A stretch of 64,000 nucleotides of DNA from Kineobactrum sediminis (lineage in GTDB: Bacteria > Pseudomonadota > Gammaproteobacteria > Pseudomonadales > Halieaceae). The notes beneath the pieces are model-generated. The model saw only the letters and a program-made list of their open reading frames with translations. It was not told the DNA's origin and ran no database searches. Shown in pieces: positions 52,496-62,330 of this stretch (the first letter of the stretch is position 1; every line of letters starts with the position of its first letter). The stretch covers positions 1-64,000 of the forward strand of contig NZ_PKLZ01000010.1 in the NCBI RefSeq assembly GCF_002868715.1, written 5' to 3'. Position numbers and translations under genes: made by a program.

Positions 52496-53287
52496 GTGAA
52501 CAAAGAAGAATTTGCACGGAATTTCAGCGCGCCTGCGGGTGCACCATTGTATGGTCGGCCGCCTTATATATATCGAGGGGTCGAGGATATTATCATTCGT
52601 TATGAGGCGGATACGCAAAAGGTACGCGAGATGTTGCCGCCCGGCGTTGAGCCCGCCGATGATCCGGCTGTGTGTACCGCCTGGGGGCGGTGGATTCCGT
52701 TTTCCTCCTTTGGGCCTTACCACGAGGCTTATGTCATGGTCCGCGTGATCCATGCCGGAGTCACATATCTTTACCAGCCTGTTATCCTGGTTGATAACGA
52801 GGTGGGGCTGGCAGCCGGACGGGAAATCTGGGGTTATGCGAAAAAAATGGCTCATTTCCATCGCGGATCAGGGGATGACCATTATGGATATGGAGAGCAG
52901 ATTCTATTCAAGGTTGACCGTCCTTTGGGGCAGCCGGTCATGACGGCAACCATGGTTCGTGACAGTCGCGCGGATGCCGCCGATCTGGGGCCGGATTTGC
53001 CGATATTGTCTTGCCGGATAATTCCGGCAGCCGACGGCTCCCGACGTCCAAGCGTTGCGGAACTGGTGCGCCTGGATGTGACCGCCCATCTTCATGAAGG
53101 GCCGGACGGCAAGCCTGAATTTTATGCCGGTCGCGCCCAGTTGAAGCTTGAGGGTGGCGCAGCGGATCCGTGGAACAAACTGGCGCCGACTCGTATTCTC
53201 GGTGGCTATTATGGCGTTTTCGACTTTGACCTCGGAGGTGGCCGGGTCGTTCACGATTATCGCGATGACGAGGATATCTGGGAGTAA
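52496..53287 (+). CDS. Acetoacetate decarboxylase-like protein
   Basis: A 263-residue member of the ADC-like superfamily. YRGVEDIIIRYEADTQKVREMLPPGVEPADD opens the cone barrel, and AAGREIWGYAKKMAHF carries Glu and the Lys-Lys pair that, in acetoacetate decarboxylase, includes the Schiff-base lysine. Many relatives lack decarboxylase activity and act on other keto or enoyl substrates. GTG 52496 sits six bases after TGGGAGG. A decayed dehydrogenase start follows, suggesting a former catabolic operon. Confidence 0.8.
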   Translation: MNKEEFARNFSAPAGAPLYGRPPYIYRGVEDIIIRYEADTQKVREMLPPGVEPADDPAVCTAWGRWIPFSSFGPYHEAYVMVRVIHAGVTYLYQPVILVDNEVGLAAGREIWGYAKKMAHFHRGSGDDHYGYGEQILFKVDRPLGQPVMTATMVRDSRADAADLGPDLPILSCRIIPAADGSRRPSVAELVRLDVTAHLHEGPDGKPEFYAGRAQLKLEGGAADPWNKLAPTRILGGYYGVFDFDLGGGRVVHDYRDDEDIWE

Positions 53288-53292
53288 AAGCG

Positions 53293-53406
53293 ATGCGGGC
53301 GGTGGGCTCTCGGCGCTGCCTTCCGGTGGATGGGCAGCGTTCAAGGAGGTGGAAATTGAGCGACCAACGCCCGGCGCGCGCGATCTTCTCGCGGTCGGGA
53401 GAAAGT
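53293..53406 (+). pseudogene. N-terminal remnant of a zinc-binding alcohol dehydrogenase
   Basis: ATG 53293 begins MRAVG, then after a one-base shift reads LSALPSGGWAAFKEVEIERP followed by TPGARDLL, the typical first 35 residues of zinc-type alcohol dehydrogenases. The sequence then loses all homology. It directly follows the acetoacetate-decarboxylase-like gene. About 180 further bases before the next gene hold only a terminator. Confidence 0.55.
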
Positions 53407-53539
53407 GGTCACCTTATGATGCGTCACTACATCTACTGTTAGCCGTTTATTTTTACAACAAAAAGCTGGAAAATCGTCGAGCGCCATCCTGTAAAAGGCG
53501 CGAATTATTCCCGTACAAAGATATAAGACACCCAAAAAG

Positions 53540-53568
53540 AAGCCCGCTTCCGGTCAGGAAACGGGCTT
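53540..53568 (-). terminator. Terminator of the DUF1302 gene
   Basis: Stem AAGCCCG/CGGGCTT encloses a 15-base loop that can pair further (TTTCC/GGAAG). On the minus strand it is followed by CTTTTTGGG, a short U run. It lies 18 bases beyond the stop of the DUF1302 gene. Confidence 0.75.
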
Positions 53569-53586
53569 AAACCATGCTCCAATCGA

Positions 53587-55458
53587 CTAGAAAGAATAAC
53601 TCACGCGCAGGGTGAATTCGTCCGCCCAACCCGCGGTGCTAAGTGCATTGTAATTTTCTGTGCGGCTGGTAAATCCGTCCTCAATTATGTGGTTGAAAAA
53701 CGCCTCAACACCCCAGTCCCCGCCCGGACGCCAGCGCACTGCCGGCTGCAACAGCATCGCTCCTTCTGTGTCATACAGCATAGAGAAGTCGAAACGCCAC
53801 TTGAGAGTCGGCGATGGCTGCTGAATCGCTACTGCAACATAATTTGCACTATCAGGTGTTCGTGCGTTCTGTGCCGCACGATCCGCAGTACCACCCATGC
53901 CGCTCAAGTGACGACCGAAGATATCGCTCTCGGTCCGGTGCATCCACTGGAATACGAAATAGGTCGCTGGAAACTCTCTGGAAAAGCGGTGGTACTTCTC
54001 AAGTACGAGGGACGTAATTATCTCATCCTCGACAATATGCTCGCGACTGAGCGACGGGTTGGTAAACGTGCGGTCGTTTGCATACTGGATCTCAAGGTTT
54101 GCTATCAACTGGTCGAGAAAAGATCCGGGCTCGCCATTGAATGTATAACCCAATCCCAGACCAAAGACGCTCTCGCGGTGGTATTCCCTGGCGAGGTGTC
54201 CACGCAGGCCACCCGCAGAGGAAAAGAACAAATCCAGTTCCTGTCCGGCATCAAACTCGTTGTCTACCAGATAAGCGCCAAGAGCCTGCGCGCCCGGAAA
54301 TTCGGCGATTGAGGCATTGAGGCCTTCGATACCGTCGAGGCGGGCAAGGCCGGCGTAATGAAACCACTCCCTGGCAGACAACACACCGGTGGAATCCCGT
54401 TCGAACGCGGTAGTCGCCATGAGATCAGCAGTGGGGTCTCCGGGCAACCCCGTTAACGACTTACTTACACCGGACTCGGTCCAGCGGAAAGTACCGTCTG
54501 GATTGTAACGATTCGTAGCCATTGCCTGCACCGTGACCGGGCCAACATCGCCGCGTACGCGAATACCGAAGTTGGCTTTATCATCGTAGTCGCCGTACAA
54601 GTCATGAATGGTGAACTGCGATGCGATCGTGTTGTAAGGCGTGTCGGGATTTCCATAAATGGTCGGCCGAAAATGCTGGACAAACCCGTCCATCTCCCAA
54701 CCGCCAAACATGTATTGCACCCGAACCGCTGGCGACGGAACGCGCTTATCAGAAAACTCTTCAGGAACAAAATCAAGCACGCTATGACGCCGCAGATCAA
54801 GTCCGTTCGGAACGTCCATTACGCGAAAGAACAGCGACTGCCCCCAGGCAATTTGCTGGTTACCAGCGCGCACCAACAGAGCACCATCCTGGTAGTCGAA
54901 ATAGAATCGAGGCAAGTCAATCATATATTTCTCGCCCGTCCACTCCAAAGACATGGGCGCCTTGCGCGACTGCAGCCCACCCTGACCGCTTACCCGATAA
55001 TCAAAGTAGCTCACGTCCTGATGCAAGGCGCCTGCCGGGTCGGCTCCTGGAATCGAATTGATGTCGTGATGCTTGTAGGTATCAAAATCGAAGATTGCGC
55101 GCACCTCACCTCGAAATGACAACTTGGTACCAAGACGCAAATCAATGTCGAACTTTCCCCGCATGATATTCATGTTGAAATCATTGTCCCTGATCGGCAT
55201 CGGTCGACGTACCGTATCGGGAGTTCCTCCAATCGGATTGCGCTGCACATCGATATTATTAAATGGGTTGCCAGCCTGGTTGAATGGATTCTCATCGGAT
55301 GTGGTGCGGATAGCCGACTCGAATCGAACAAAACCACCATAGCTTGCCCCAAACACGTCGGGATCAAACAACGCCCCCGCAGCGTGGGTGGTACCTGACA
55401 CCAGTAAGCCGACAGGAAGACCTATTTTTAATAATCGCGTTTTCGAAAAAGCCACCAT
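53587..55458 (-). CDS. DUF1302 outer-membrane protein
   Basis: A 623-residue exported beta-rich protein with a signal peptide (LKIGLPVGLLVSGTTHAAG) and C-terminal Phe (EFTLRVSYSF). The motif LVRAGNQQIAWGQSLFFRVMDV is diagnostic of DUF1302, a family commonly encoded beside DUF1329 and RND genes in bacteria that degrade steroids, terpenoids or other hydrophobic compounds. It is believed to form an outer-membrane channel. It follows the first DUF1329 gene by 93 bases and has a good ribosome site (GGAGATAAT). Confidence 0.85.
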   Translation of the reverse strand: MVAFSKTRLLKIGLPVGLLVSGTTHAAGALFDPDVFGASYGGFVRFESAIRTTSDENPFNQAGNPFNNIDVQRNPIGGTPDTVRRPMPIRDNDFNMNIMRGKFDIDLRLGTKLSFRGEVRAIFDFDTYKHHDINSIPGADPAGALHQDVSYFDYRVSGQGGLQSRKAPMSLEWTGEKYMIDLPRFYFDYQDGALLVRAGNQQIAWGQSLFFRVMDVPNGLDLRRHSVLDFVPEEFSDKRVPSPAVRVQYMFGGWEMDGFVQHFRPTIYGNPDTPYNTIASQFTIHDLYGDYDDKANFGIRVRGDVGPVTVQAMATNRYNPDGTFRWTESGVSKSLTGLPGDPTADLMATTAFERDSTGVLSAREWFHYAGLARLDGIEGLNASIAEFPGAQALGAYLVDNEFDAGQELDLFFSSAGGLRGHLAREYHRESVFGLGLGYTFNGEPGSFLDQLIANLEIQYANDRTFTNPSLSREHIVEDEIITSLVLEKYHRFSREFPATYFVFQWMHRTESDIFGRHLSGMGGTADRAAQNARTPDSANYVAVAIQQPSPTLKWRFDFSMLYDTEGAMLLQPAVRWRPGGDWGVEAFFNHIIEDGFTSRTENYNALSTAGWADEFTLRVSYSF

Positions 55459-55551
55459 GTTATTATCTCCTGGAAAAACGCAGCGCCACGCTATTGCGGC
55501 GCCTTTTTGATCACACGAAGACGTTCCTTTCGGTACGCCATACTCCCTGAA

Positions 55552-56943
55552 TCAGCCGCCTAGTCGCTGCAGAGCTTGTGAAGTCATGTAACGGTTATAT
55601 ACATCGTTTACATCATTGGTTTCGAAGGCAGTTTTGTAGCCACCCTGTACCTCTTTACCGACGTAATAACGTGTCATCCGACCGTCGAGGCGGTCGTAGA
55701 TCATCACGCCTGTCCAAGACCAGGCAGGCTTACCTCCCTTGGTGAATGTTTCGTGCTCATTGCTATACTGGGCATATTGCGGTTCGAATGACTTCCAGAC
55801 TTCACCCTTCCGGTCAGTTGTCACCGATGCAACCATGAGCTGGTTTCGAACATCAATCCAGACCGTACGCTTGCCGACTGGCGAGCGGGGAAAGCCCACG
55901 GGCTCGGACTCGAGAACGATACACTCGGGACATAACTCCATGACAGTCTCGTGGAAGGTTTGTCCTTTGGGGCCACCGTGAACCGGCTTCTCCCAGTTAT
56001 CGCGTCCCCCCATAAAGTTTCCCGGGTTTTGCGCACCGAGCATTGGCTTACGCTCAACAATCCGATAGTTACCCCACGTGAGCATAGGGTCACCAGCAGC
56101 CCAAGCATCAGAAAGAAACAACACCATCCCTGGCACGAGCGGCTCGAACCGTTGATTCGTGGGGAACTGGCGAACGCGGCGAAAAGCTGGAAGATAGCCC
56201 AGAAGGTCCGGGAATTTGCGTTGATCGTAATACCAGGTATTCAGATATGATGTGCCATTCACGTCGTCGGGGCGGGTAAACCAGACAGAGTTATATCGCA
56301 GCAAGTCGTCGCGGCCCTGGAAAACCTGACCGTCAGTACGTGAGGTCACCTGGAGCTCTGTCCACACAAAGTCATACTGATAAGCTATGTCGCCATTGCG
56401 ATCAATATCATGATCGCGGGTGGCACTCATCTGCCAGTCGTTTCGCCCCCATGCCAGGACCATATCCGCAGCTGCCTCTTCCGCAGTCTTCGGGTCGGGG
56501 AAAGGACAGCCGCCCAACCAGGGCCCGCCATCCGGTGCACGGACGTTACCCGCTGCATCAAATCGTGCCTTGCCGGCGTTGCGTACCGTCGCCTCAAGAT
56601 AGTCATGAGGATATAGCTTGGTGAGGTCGCGCGTACTCTCCGCAATCCGGATTCGCCGGCCCATCGTCTTGACCTGTTCAAGCGCAATCGGATCGAGCAG
56701 ATGCGCCACATACTCAACATTGTCGGCAGTAACGAGGTCGCCGGGCTTGACCTTACCTTTCGTATGCATCTCGATCGACAACAACTCATCCGGATAGGCT
56801 CTGCTGATATCGGTGACCGCAGAATCAGAACGAGCAATCATGGGCCACAATGACGTCAGCACGCCAGCTGATGCCGCACCTAAAAGGCTCTTCTCAACAA
56901 ACTTGCGCCGTGAATAATTGAAATCATATTTTTTTATGTACAT
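55552..56943 (-). CDS. DUF1329 protein, Tat-exported (copy 1)
   Basis: A 463-residue protein. A Tat signal, SRRKFVEKSLLGAASAGVL, starts at residue 11, so it is folded before export to the periplasm. DUF1329 proteins have a LolA/LolB-like, lipid-binding-related fold. It is about half identical by eye to copy 2 (for example LFLSDAWAAGDPMLTWGNYRI here and LYLSDAWAAGDPLHTWGNYRI there, with the same spacing). It lies between copy 2 and the DUF1302 gene. The AGGAG site lies ahead of ATG 56943. Confidence 0.85.
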   Translation of the reverse strand: MYIKKYDFNYSRRKFVEKSLLGAASAGVLTSLWPMIARSDSAVTDISRAYPDELLSIEMHTKGKVKPGDLVTADNVEYVAHLLDPIALEQVKTMGRRIRIAESTRDLTKLYPHDYLEATVRNAGKARFDAAGNVRAPDGGPWLGGCPFPDPKTAEEAAADMVLAWGRNDWQMSATRDHDIDRNGDIAYQYDFVWTELQVTSRTDGQVFQGRDDLLRYNSVWFTRPDDVNGTSYLNTWYYDQRKFPDLLGYLPAFRRVRQFPTNQRFEPLVPGMVLFLSDAWAAGDPMLTWGNYRIVERKPMLGAQNPGNFMGGRDNWEKPVHGGPKGQTFHETVMELCPECIVLESEPVGFPRSPVGKRTVWIDVRNQLMVASVTTDRKGEVWKSFEPQYAQYSNEHETFTKGGKPAWSWTGVMIYDRLDGRMTRYYVGKEVQGGYKTAFETNDVNDVYNRYMTSQALQRLGG

Positions 56944-57369
56944 AGCGATCTCCTGGACAATGTGATGGCTTGACGACGAAAACTACTTGATCAGGCATTA
57001 CTGAAACATGGGGCAAAGGCAAGACCAGCGAAAGCCAATCTCCCGGCATCACGGATAGCTAATGCACCACACTCCAGCCTTACTCCCAGGCTCCACGCCT
57101 TCGTAAGGAGTGAAAAATGGCCTGGGCTTCCGGGTCGCAACACCAAAGCTTTCTGGTTTGAGTAATGCGCGACGCCTAAATTAATGGACCTGATGGTTGT
57201 CATTATGGGCACCAGTTAAAGACAACTCTTTTGTACTACAATCTAATACCACAATTTGCGAGTGTCAACTGTTTACATTTCACACTATTCTGAACACGCG
57301 AAGCCGAAACCAAAAGAAGATATTGCCTGAAAGCTTTTTGGGGAAATCCGACCATTAGATTGCACAGTG
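56944..57369. other. Gap between the two DUF1329 genes
   Basis: A 426-base AT-richer region with no convincing gene. A weak inverted repeat, CCCAGGC near 57087 with GCCTGGG near 57120, surrounds the centre. It may carry a promoter for copy 1 and DUF1302, which would make the cluster two transcripts. Confidence 0.4.
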
Positions 57370-58749
57370 TCAGTAGCCCAGGCGCCGAAGAGCATTCCGC
57401 GTCAAGTATCGCTGGTAAATACTTTCGTCGTTAACCGCGGTACGATGCCCGCCCGATATCTCTTTGACCTGCTCGAGTCTCGACATGCGTCCTGTCTGAA
57501 TATCAAAAGCGTGGACATGGGTCCAGGACCAGTAGGGGCTGTCGCCATCCATGACGCTTCGGTCCCCCGATTGATAGATGCTAAAGGCCCCGTCGAAGCT
57601 GCGATATACTTCGCCCTTGTGATCGTAGGTATTCATCGCCAACGGAAGCCCCGTGCGGGCATCGAACCACACCCGCTTCTTGCTCACCGGCGCCCGCTTG
57701 AAGCTTAGCGGCTCAGCTTCCACCACAATGGCTTCGGGGATAAGCTGCACCGTCGTATCCCAGAACGTCGTGCCCTTCGGCCCACCATGCGTTGTGTGCT
57801 CCCAGTTGGGGTGTTGCGGATTCCAGCCGTCGGAAACGGCGGCCAGGAAAGGTCCCCGATCGATGATGCGGTAATTGCCCCATGTGTGCAGCGGATCCCC
57901 GGCTGCCCAGGCATCCGAAAGGTATAGCGTACCCCCCGGCACAAGAGGTTCGAAGCGCTGATTCGTCGGAAACACCCGAATTCGCTTGAAATCCGGGAGG
58001 TAACCGAGCAAGTCGGGGAACTCGTTCTGGTCATAGGGCCAGATATTCAGGTAAGAGGTACCCGAGACGTCCTCGGGTGAGGTAAACACAACGCTCTGGT
58101 AACGGAGTTTGTCCTCGTGTCCGGACCAGTAAGGGCGCTCCTCCAGCGTGACTCTGGCGACGGTGGCAAGTTCTGCCCATACGGTTTCGTACTCATACTG
58201 TACATCGCCCTCTCGCGACAGGTCGTATTCCTTGATGGCATAAAGCGATGCGTCGTGCCGGCCCCAGCTCAGGGTCAGCGCCGCAAACAGCTCGAGCCCA
58301 CTGCGCGCTTCGGGGAAGGGGTTTCCGCCGATCCAGGGCCTGCCATCGTCATTGACCACGTTGCCGCGATCATTGAACCGTGCCCTGCCCTGGTTGCGTA
58401 CGGTTGCCTCGATATAGTCCCTGGGGGACAGCTGCATGATATCGGTGGTAGTAGAAGCCACCTGCATGCTTCGCCCCATGCTGGCGATCTGTTCGTACTT
58501 GATATCGTCGAGGAGATCACGCACGTACTCAACATTATCCGCGGAGATTGTGTCGCCGGCGGCTATTTTGCCTCCGGTGTACATGTCGAGACTGAGCAGC
58601 TCGTCCGGATAGACGCCATCGGTATCACCGGCGCGCGCCAGGGTCGGCCACAGTGGCGCGAGAACACCTGCGGCTATGGCGCCGCGTGACAGCGTGGCCA
58701 GAAAGTGCCGCCTGCTGTGCGGACCGTCGAAACGCCTGATGAAATGCAT
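57370..58749 (-). CDS. DUF1329 protein, Tat-exported (copy 2)
   Basis: A 459-residue homologue of copy 1. The Tat motif SRRHFLATLSRGAIAAGVL begins at residue 12. Shared landmarks are YPDELLSLDMYTGGKI, VEYVRDLLD, WIGGNPFPEARSG and TRNALRRLGY at the C-terminus. The AGGAGG site is strong. It is upstream of copy 1 in the transcript, 97 bases after the YCF48-like gene with a hairpin in between. Confidence 0.85.
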   Translation of the reverse strand: MHFIRRFDGPHSRRHFLATLSRGAIAAGVLAPLWPTLARAGDTDGVYPDELLSLDMYTGGKIAAGDTISADNVEYVRDLLDDIKYEQIASMGRSMQVASTTTDIMQLSPRDYIEATVRNQGRARFNDRGNVVNDDGRPWIGGNPFPEARSGLELFAALTLSWGRHDASLYAIKEYDLSREGDVQYEYETVWAELATVARVTLEERPYWSGHEDKLRYQSVVFTSPEDVSGTSYLNIWPYDQNEFPDLLGYLPDFKRIRVFPTNQRFEPLVPGGTLYLSDAWAAGDPLHTWGNYRIIDRGPFLAAVSDGWNPQHPNWEHTTHGGPKGTTFWDTTVQLIPEAIVVEAEPLSFKRAPVSKKRVWFDARTGLPLAMNTYDHKGEVYRSFDGAFSIYQSGDRSVMDGDSPYWSWTHVHAFDIQTGRMSRLEQVKEISGGHRTAVNDESIYQRYLTRNALRRLGY

Positions 58750-58816
58750 AATCTTACCTCCTTACTGAGGGCTCGCGCAGTCATCGTCGCCCATCCGCGC
58801 TGATCACCTTGAGTTC

Positions 58817-58843
58817 GATTCCCCCCTGACTCAGGGGGGAATC
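58817..58843. terminator. Intercistronic hairpin
   Basis: A perfect palindromic hairpin GATTCCCCCC/GGGGGGAATC with a seven-base centre (TGACTCA). It lies four bases past the YCF48-like stop on the minus strand, without a T run, so it is more likely an mRNA-stability or attenuating element than a full terminator. Confidence 0.5.
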
Positions 58844-58846
58844 TGT

Positions 58847-59887
58847 TCATGGCACGGAAAGTCGCAGTATCCTGCCTGTATGACCCACGGCGAATGTGCC
58901 GCCTCCGGCCGTGGCGGCCTGCTGATACCAGTTGGAGTTCACATCCGAATCCTGCACGGGAACAAACGTAGCGCCGTCGTCAGTGCTCACCAGCATACTG
59001 CGCATACCGGGGACAATAACCAGCCCATCCGGTGAAGAACTGACGCCGAGCAAGTTGCCGCCAAGCCCGGAATCGACCCGCTCCCAGCGATCGCCTGAAT
59101 CTATCGTCTTCAGCACGATACCGTTTTGACCCACGGCATAGCCTGTGCCGTCGCTACGGACATGCAAAGCGGAAATCGACTCGTCACCCTTGCGCACTAA
59201 CCGCCAGCTCGCCCCGCGGTCATCGCTGATCACCACCACGCCAAATTCGCCAGCGACGATGATGCGTCCGGCATTCGTGATTTCGACCGCATACAGGTGA
59301 GGGTCGTAGCCCTCATCTACAAAACTCGAGAACTCAACATCGGGGGCGGCCCACGTTGTGCCACCATCAATGGATATCCGCACCTGGCCGAACTCGCCAA
59401 CCGCGACTGCCAGCCCATCCGCGTGTGCGTCAACCGACAGCAAGCGCTCCTTGATGTCCACCGGGCGCTCAATCCACGTGCCGTCCTTGTCCCGTACCAG
59501 TATGAGCCCCATCTGCCCCACGACAATAATGCGGTCCTCTGCCAATGCCACATCCAGTAATGCCAGGTTCGTATCAACCTCGTGGACAGACCAACTATTA
59601 CCACTGTCGCTGGTAAGCAAAACAGTGCCGCGGCCACCCACTGCTGCGCCGCGCTTCCCGTCATCGGGGAAGGAGATACCAAACAACGGTCGGTGCGCCA
59701 CACCCTCCCGGATAAGCTCCACGGACACTGGCACCTCTCCACTACTCGCCTGGACTGAGCTGACAGCCGTGGTGACGGCGAACACCGCCAGAAGAAGCCC
59801 AGCTGAAGACAAACGGGCAAGATTTTTTACTGCCACATTTAACATGGCATTTTGCCCTGCTGACACGTCCTGAAGGTCCAACGACAT
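58847..59887 (-). CDS. YCF48-like beta-propeller, exported
   Basis: About 346 residues. A signal peptide (SSAGLLLAVFAVTTAVSSVQAS) precedes repeats of the BNR/YCF48 type: LLTSDSGNSWSVHEV, RISIDGGTTWAAPDV, VVISDDRGASWRLVRK, VLKTIDSGDRWERVDS and LVSTDDGATFVPVQD. It forms a seven-bladed-type propeller in the periplasm. Such proteins accompany RND transporters of this cluster type. The start overlaps the end of the RND gene; ATG at 59845 would give a more usual signal peptide. Confidence 0.82.
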   Translation of the reverse strand: MSLDLQDVSAGQNAMLNVAVKNLARLSSAGLLLAVFAVTTAVSSVQASSGEVPVSVELIREGVAHRPLFGISFPDDGKRGAAVGGRGTVLLTSDSGNSWSVHEVDTNLALLDVALAEDRIIVVGQMGLILVRDKDGTWIERPVDIKERLLSVDAHADGLAVAVGEFGQVRISIDGGTTWAAPDVEFSSFVDEGYDPHLYAVEITNAGRIIVAGEFGVVVISDDRGASWRLVRKGDESISALHVRSDGTGYAVGQNGIVLKTIDSGDRWERVDSGLGGNLLGVSSSPDGLVIVPGMRSMLVSTDDGATFVPVQDSDVNSNWYQQAATAGGGTFAVGHTGRILRLSVP

Positions 59888-62316
59888 CACACTCCTCCCT
59901 CTGACTGCACCGGCCGCAATTCTGCAAGATTCAAGTGCTCGCTGATCAGCAGGTCGTCGCGCTGCACAAACCGCGGCTTGAGGAACCAGACCATTACCGG
60001 TAATACGAACAGCGCCATGATCATGTTGATGACCATAACAGCACCCAGCAACAGCCCCATATCCGCAAGGAACTTAAGACCTGACAGGAAGTACCATGGC
60101 ATGATGCCAATCAGCATGATTGTCGCCGTGAACGCAATAGCGCGACCGGTAGTCGTCACCGCTTCCCTGATAATCGCCTCGAAATCACCACCCTGGTTCT
60201 CGTACTCGTCGCAGACACGGGCCAACAGGTAGATGCCATAATCGATACCCACGCCAATGCCCATCGCTGCAACCAGCAGTGAGTTAATATCGAGCCCCAT
60301 ATCCATCGCATACAGCATAGCGATGATGACGAAATTCGCCATATTGACCTGGGACACGAGGATGATGCCGGCGAGCACTGACTTGAAAGCAATCGCTGAG
60401 AGCACGAACATAAGAAGACTGAGGACCACTACGATCACCCAATAATGGTCCTTGACGGTATCATTCACTGCCTGCTGCAGGGCGATCGTGCCGCTGCCGA
60501 GTCGAACCGTAAAGTTGGGGTGCTCCTTGCCGACCTGCTCTACGGCGGCACGGGCATCGGCAAGCGCCTTGTCTACCGTTTCCTGCCGGTTGTCGCGATA
60601 CCACAATGACACGGTAGCATTCTGCTGCTTCATGTCGATGACGTGACTGAAGGCCTTGGGGCCACTGCCCATCATCGCAGCAGACGCCGCTGCCTGTGTG
60701 GCACGGTCATTGGGATCCAGGGGCATCCAGCGCGGATCGCCGCCGTTATACAGGCGGGCCCCCTCGGCAAGGTAGTCGGCAAAGGACAGTGTCGCGCGGG
60801 GCGGGCTGTCAGAACGCTCCATGATGTCCTGCAGGGCGAGCATTGTATGCACGGCGTCTGCCTTGCGCGCGGTCTTCTCCAGTGTGCCCGTCTCTTTCGA
60901 CTCAAGCACAAGCTCCAGCGTATTAACGCCGGGAAAGTTGTCATTGATATTGCGCACAGCGACATTGTACTCAGAGTCCTCCCAAAGCAGTGCACTACCT
61001 TCTACGGGGTTACCCACCTTGATGGCCGCACCGAAGTAGATCGATACAGCGCCACACAGCACCAGCACAATGGCGGTATAGCGCGCTCGGGTTCCAGTAG
61101 TCAGCGTCGCCACATGAGACAACATTCGCGCCATCCACTGATGAACACCTCCCGCGCTGTCGTCTCGGGCGACAATGACGTGCAGATTGCGCGGTGTCGG
61201 CAGACGAGTCAGGATGAGGGGTGCCAGGAGCACAGAGGTGGGCAGCAGGATAAGCGCCCAGTAGCCGGCGAAGATTGCAAATCGCTGCATCGCGGGAATC
61301 GGCGCGAGCACTATCAACAGTATCGCCAGTGCATCGGTAACGATTCCGAGCACACCCGGCCCGAGCATGACGCGCAGGGACAGCTCGCCCGCCTTGTGCT
61401 TATCGCCCACGACATCCAGTATTTCGTAGAAACGCTCGATGTACTGCACGGTATGGCTAAACGCACGGGCGACCAGCAACAGCGGCACCAGCAGCAGCAG
61501 GGGGTCGACCGCAAGACCCATCCAGCCGGCAAAGCCAAACCCCCAAATAGCGGAGATCACGCCAGTGATGGCTGGCGTCACGACCCCTGCGATATTGCGC
61601 ATATAAAGGAAAAGTGCGGCAAACAGGGCGAGTAGCGTCACCCCAAAAATCCACAGCATCTGCTCCTGATATTCATACACCCAGCCAATCAGCGCAGGCT
61701 CACCGGCGAGATGCACCTCATGATTTTCGTCCCGTGCGGACTCTACGAGATCCTGCACGTAGGCAAACGTCTCTCCAAAATCCAGTCGATGCTCGATGAA
61801 TGTTGCCTGCACCAGCGTTGCCGTACCGTCTTCTGAAACGAGGAATCCACGCGCATTTGGGGAACGCTCGACGCGAGCGCGGAACTCGTCAAGGTCGGAT
61901 TCCGTCTGCGGCACCGTGCTGTCCATCAATGGACGCATATTAATGCCGTAGGGCGTGGCTTCGGCGTAGCGAGCCTTCGATGTGGTAATCGACAATACCT
62001 GGTCGTGATCCACTGCCGGAGCCAGGTCAATATCCCGCGTCATGTCCCAGACTTTCTGCAGCGTGTCGGTGTTGTAAATATCGCCGTTGGTACGCTTTAT
62101 CATGACTGATAGCGTCAGTGGGTTGCCGAAGTTCGGATGATCGCGAAAAGTTTCCGCATAGGGATGCCCGGTCGGCAGCATGTCGGAAAATATGGTCTTT
62201 ATCTGAACGTGCGGCAAACCCGCCGCAGAAATCGCTGTGATCAACAGGATCACCGTGATGGCCAGCACCTGGTTTCTGAATGTCCAGACGGCTATCGCGT
62301 GACGCACTGTACCCAT
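59887..62316 (-). CDS. RND/MMPL-family transporter
   Basis: An 809-residue inner-membrane protein with the twelve-helix RND plan: helix 1 at 14-34, a large periplasmic loop (about 40-220), five helices, a second periplasmic loop (about 440-620) and six more. The half-repeats are VYEYQEQMLWIFGVTLLALF and DHYWVIVVVLSLLMFVL, and the second half has GIGVGIDYGIYLLARV with the membrane Asp. This is the hydrophobe-exporter (HpnN/MMPL) branch rather than AcrB. It lies 14 bases after surE. Confidence 0.9.
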   Translation of the reverse strand: MGTVRHAIAVWTFRNQVLAITVILLITAISAAGLPHVQIKTIFSDMLPTGHPYAETFRDHPNFGNPLTLSVMIKRTNGDIYNTDTLQKVWDMTRDIDLAPAVDHDQVLSITTSKARYAEATPYGINMRPLMDSTVPQTESDLDEFRARVERSPNARGFLVSEDGTATLVQATFIEHRLDFGETFAYVQDLVESARDENHEVHLAGEPALIGWVYEYQEQMLWIFGVTLLALFAALFLYMRNIAGVVTPAITGVISAIWGFGFAGWMGLAVDPLLLLVPLLLVARAFSHTVQYIERFYEILDVVGDKHKAGELSLRVMLGPGVLGIVTDALAILLIVLAPIPAMQRFAIFAGYWALILLPTSVLLAPLILTRLPTPRNLHVIVARDDSAGGVHQWMARMLSHVATLTTGTRARYTAIVLVLCGAVSIYFGAAIKVGNPVEGSALLWEDSEYNVAVRNINDNFPGVNTLELVLESKETGTLEKTARKADAVHTMLALQDIMERSDSPPRATLSFADYLAEGARLYNGGDPRWMPLDPNDRATQAAASAAMMGSGPKAFSHVIDMKQQNATVSLWYRDNRQETVDKALADARAAVEQVGKEHPNFTVRLGSGTIALQQAVNDTVKDHYWVIVVVLSLLMFVLSAIAFKSVLAGIILVSQVNMANFVIIAMLYAMDMGLDINSLLVAAMGIGVGIDYGIYLLARVCDEYENQGGDFEAIIREAVTTTGRAIAFTATIMLIGIMPWYFLSGLKFLADMGLLLGAVMVINMIMALFVLPVMVWFLKPRFVQRDDLLISEHLNLAELRPVQSEGGV

Positions 62317-62330
62317 CGACTATTCCTCTG

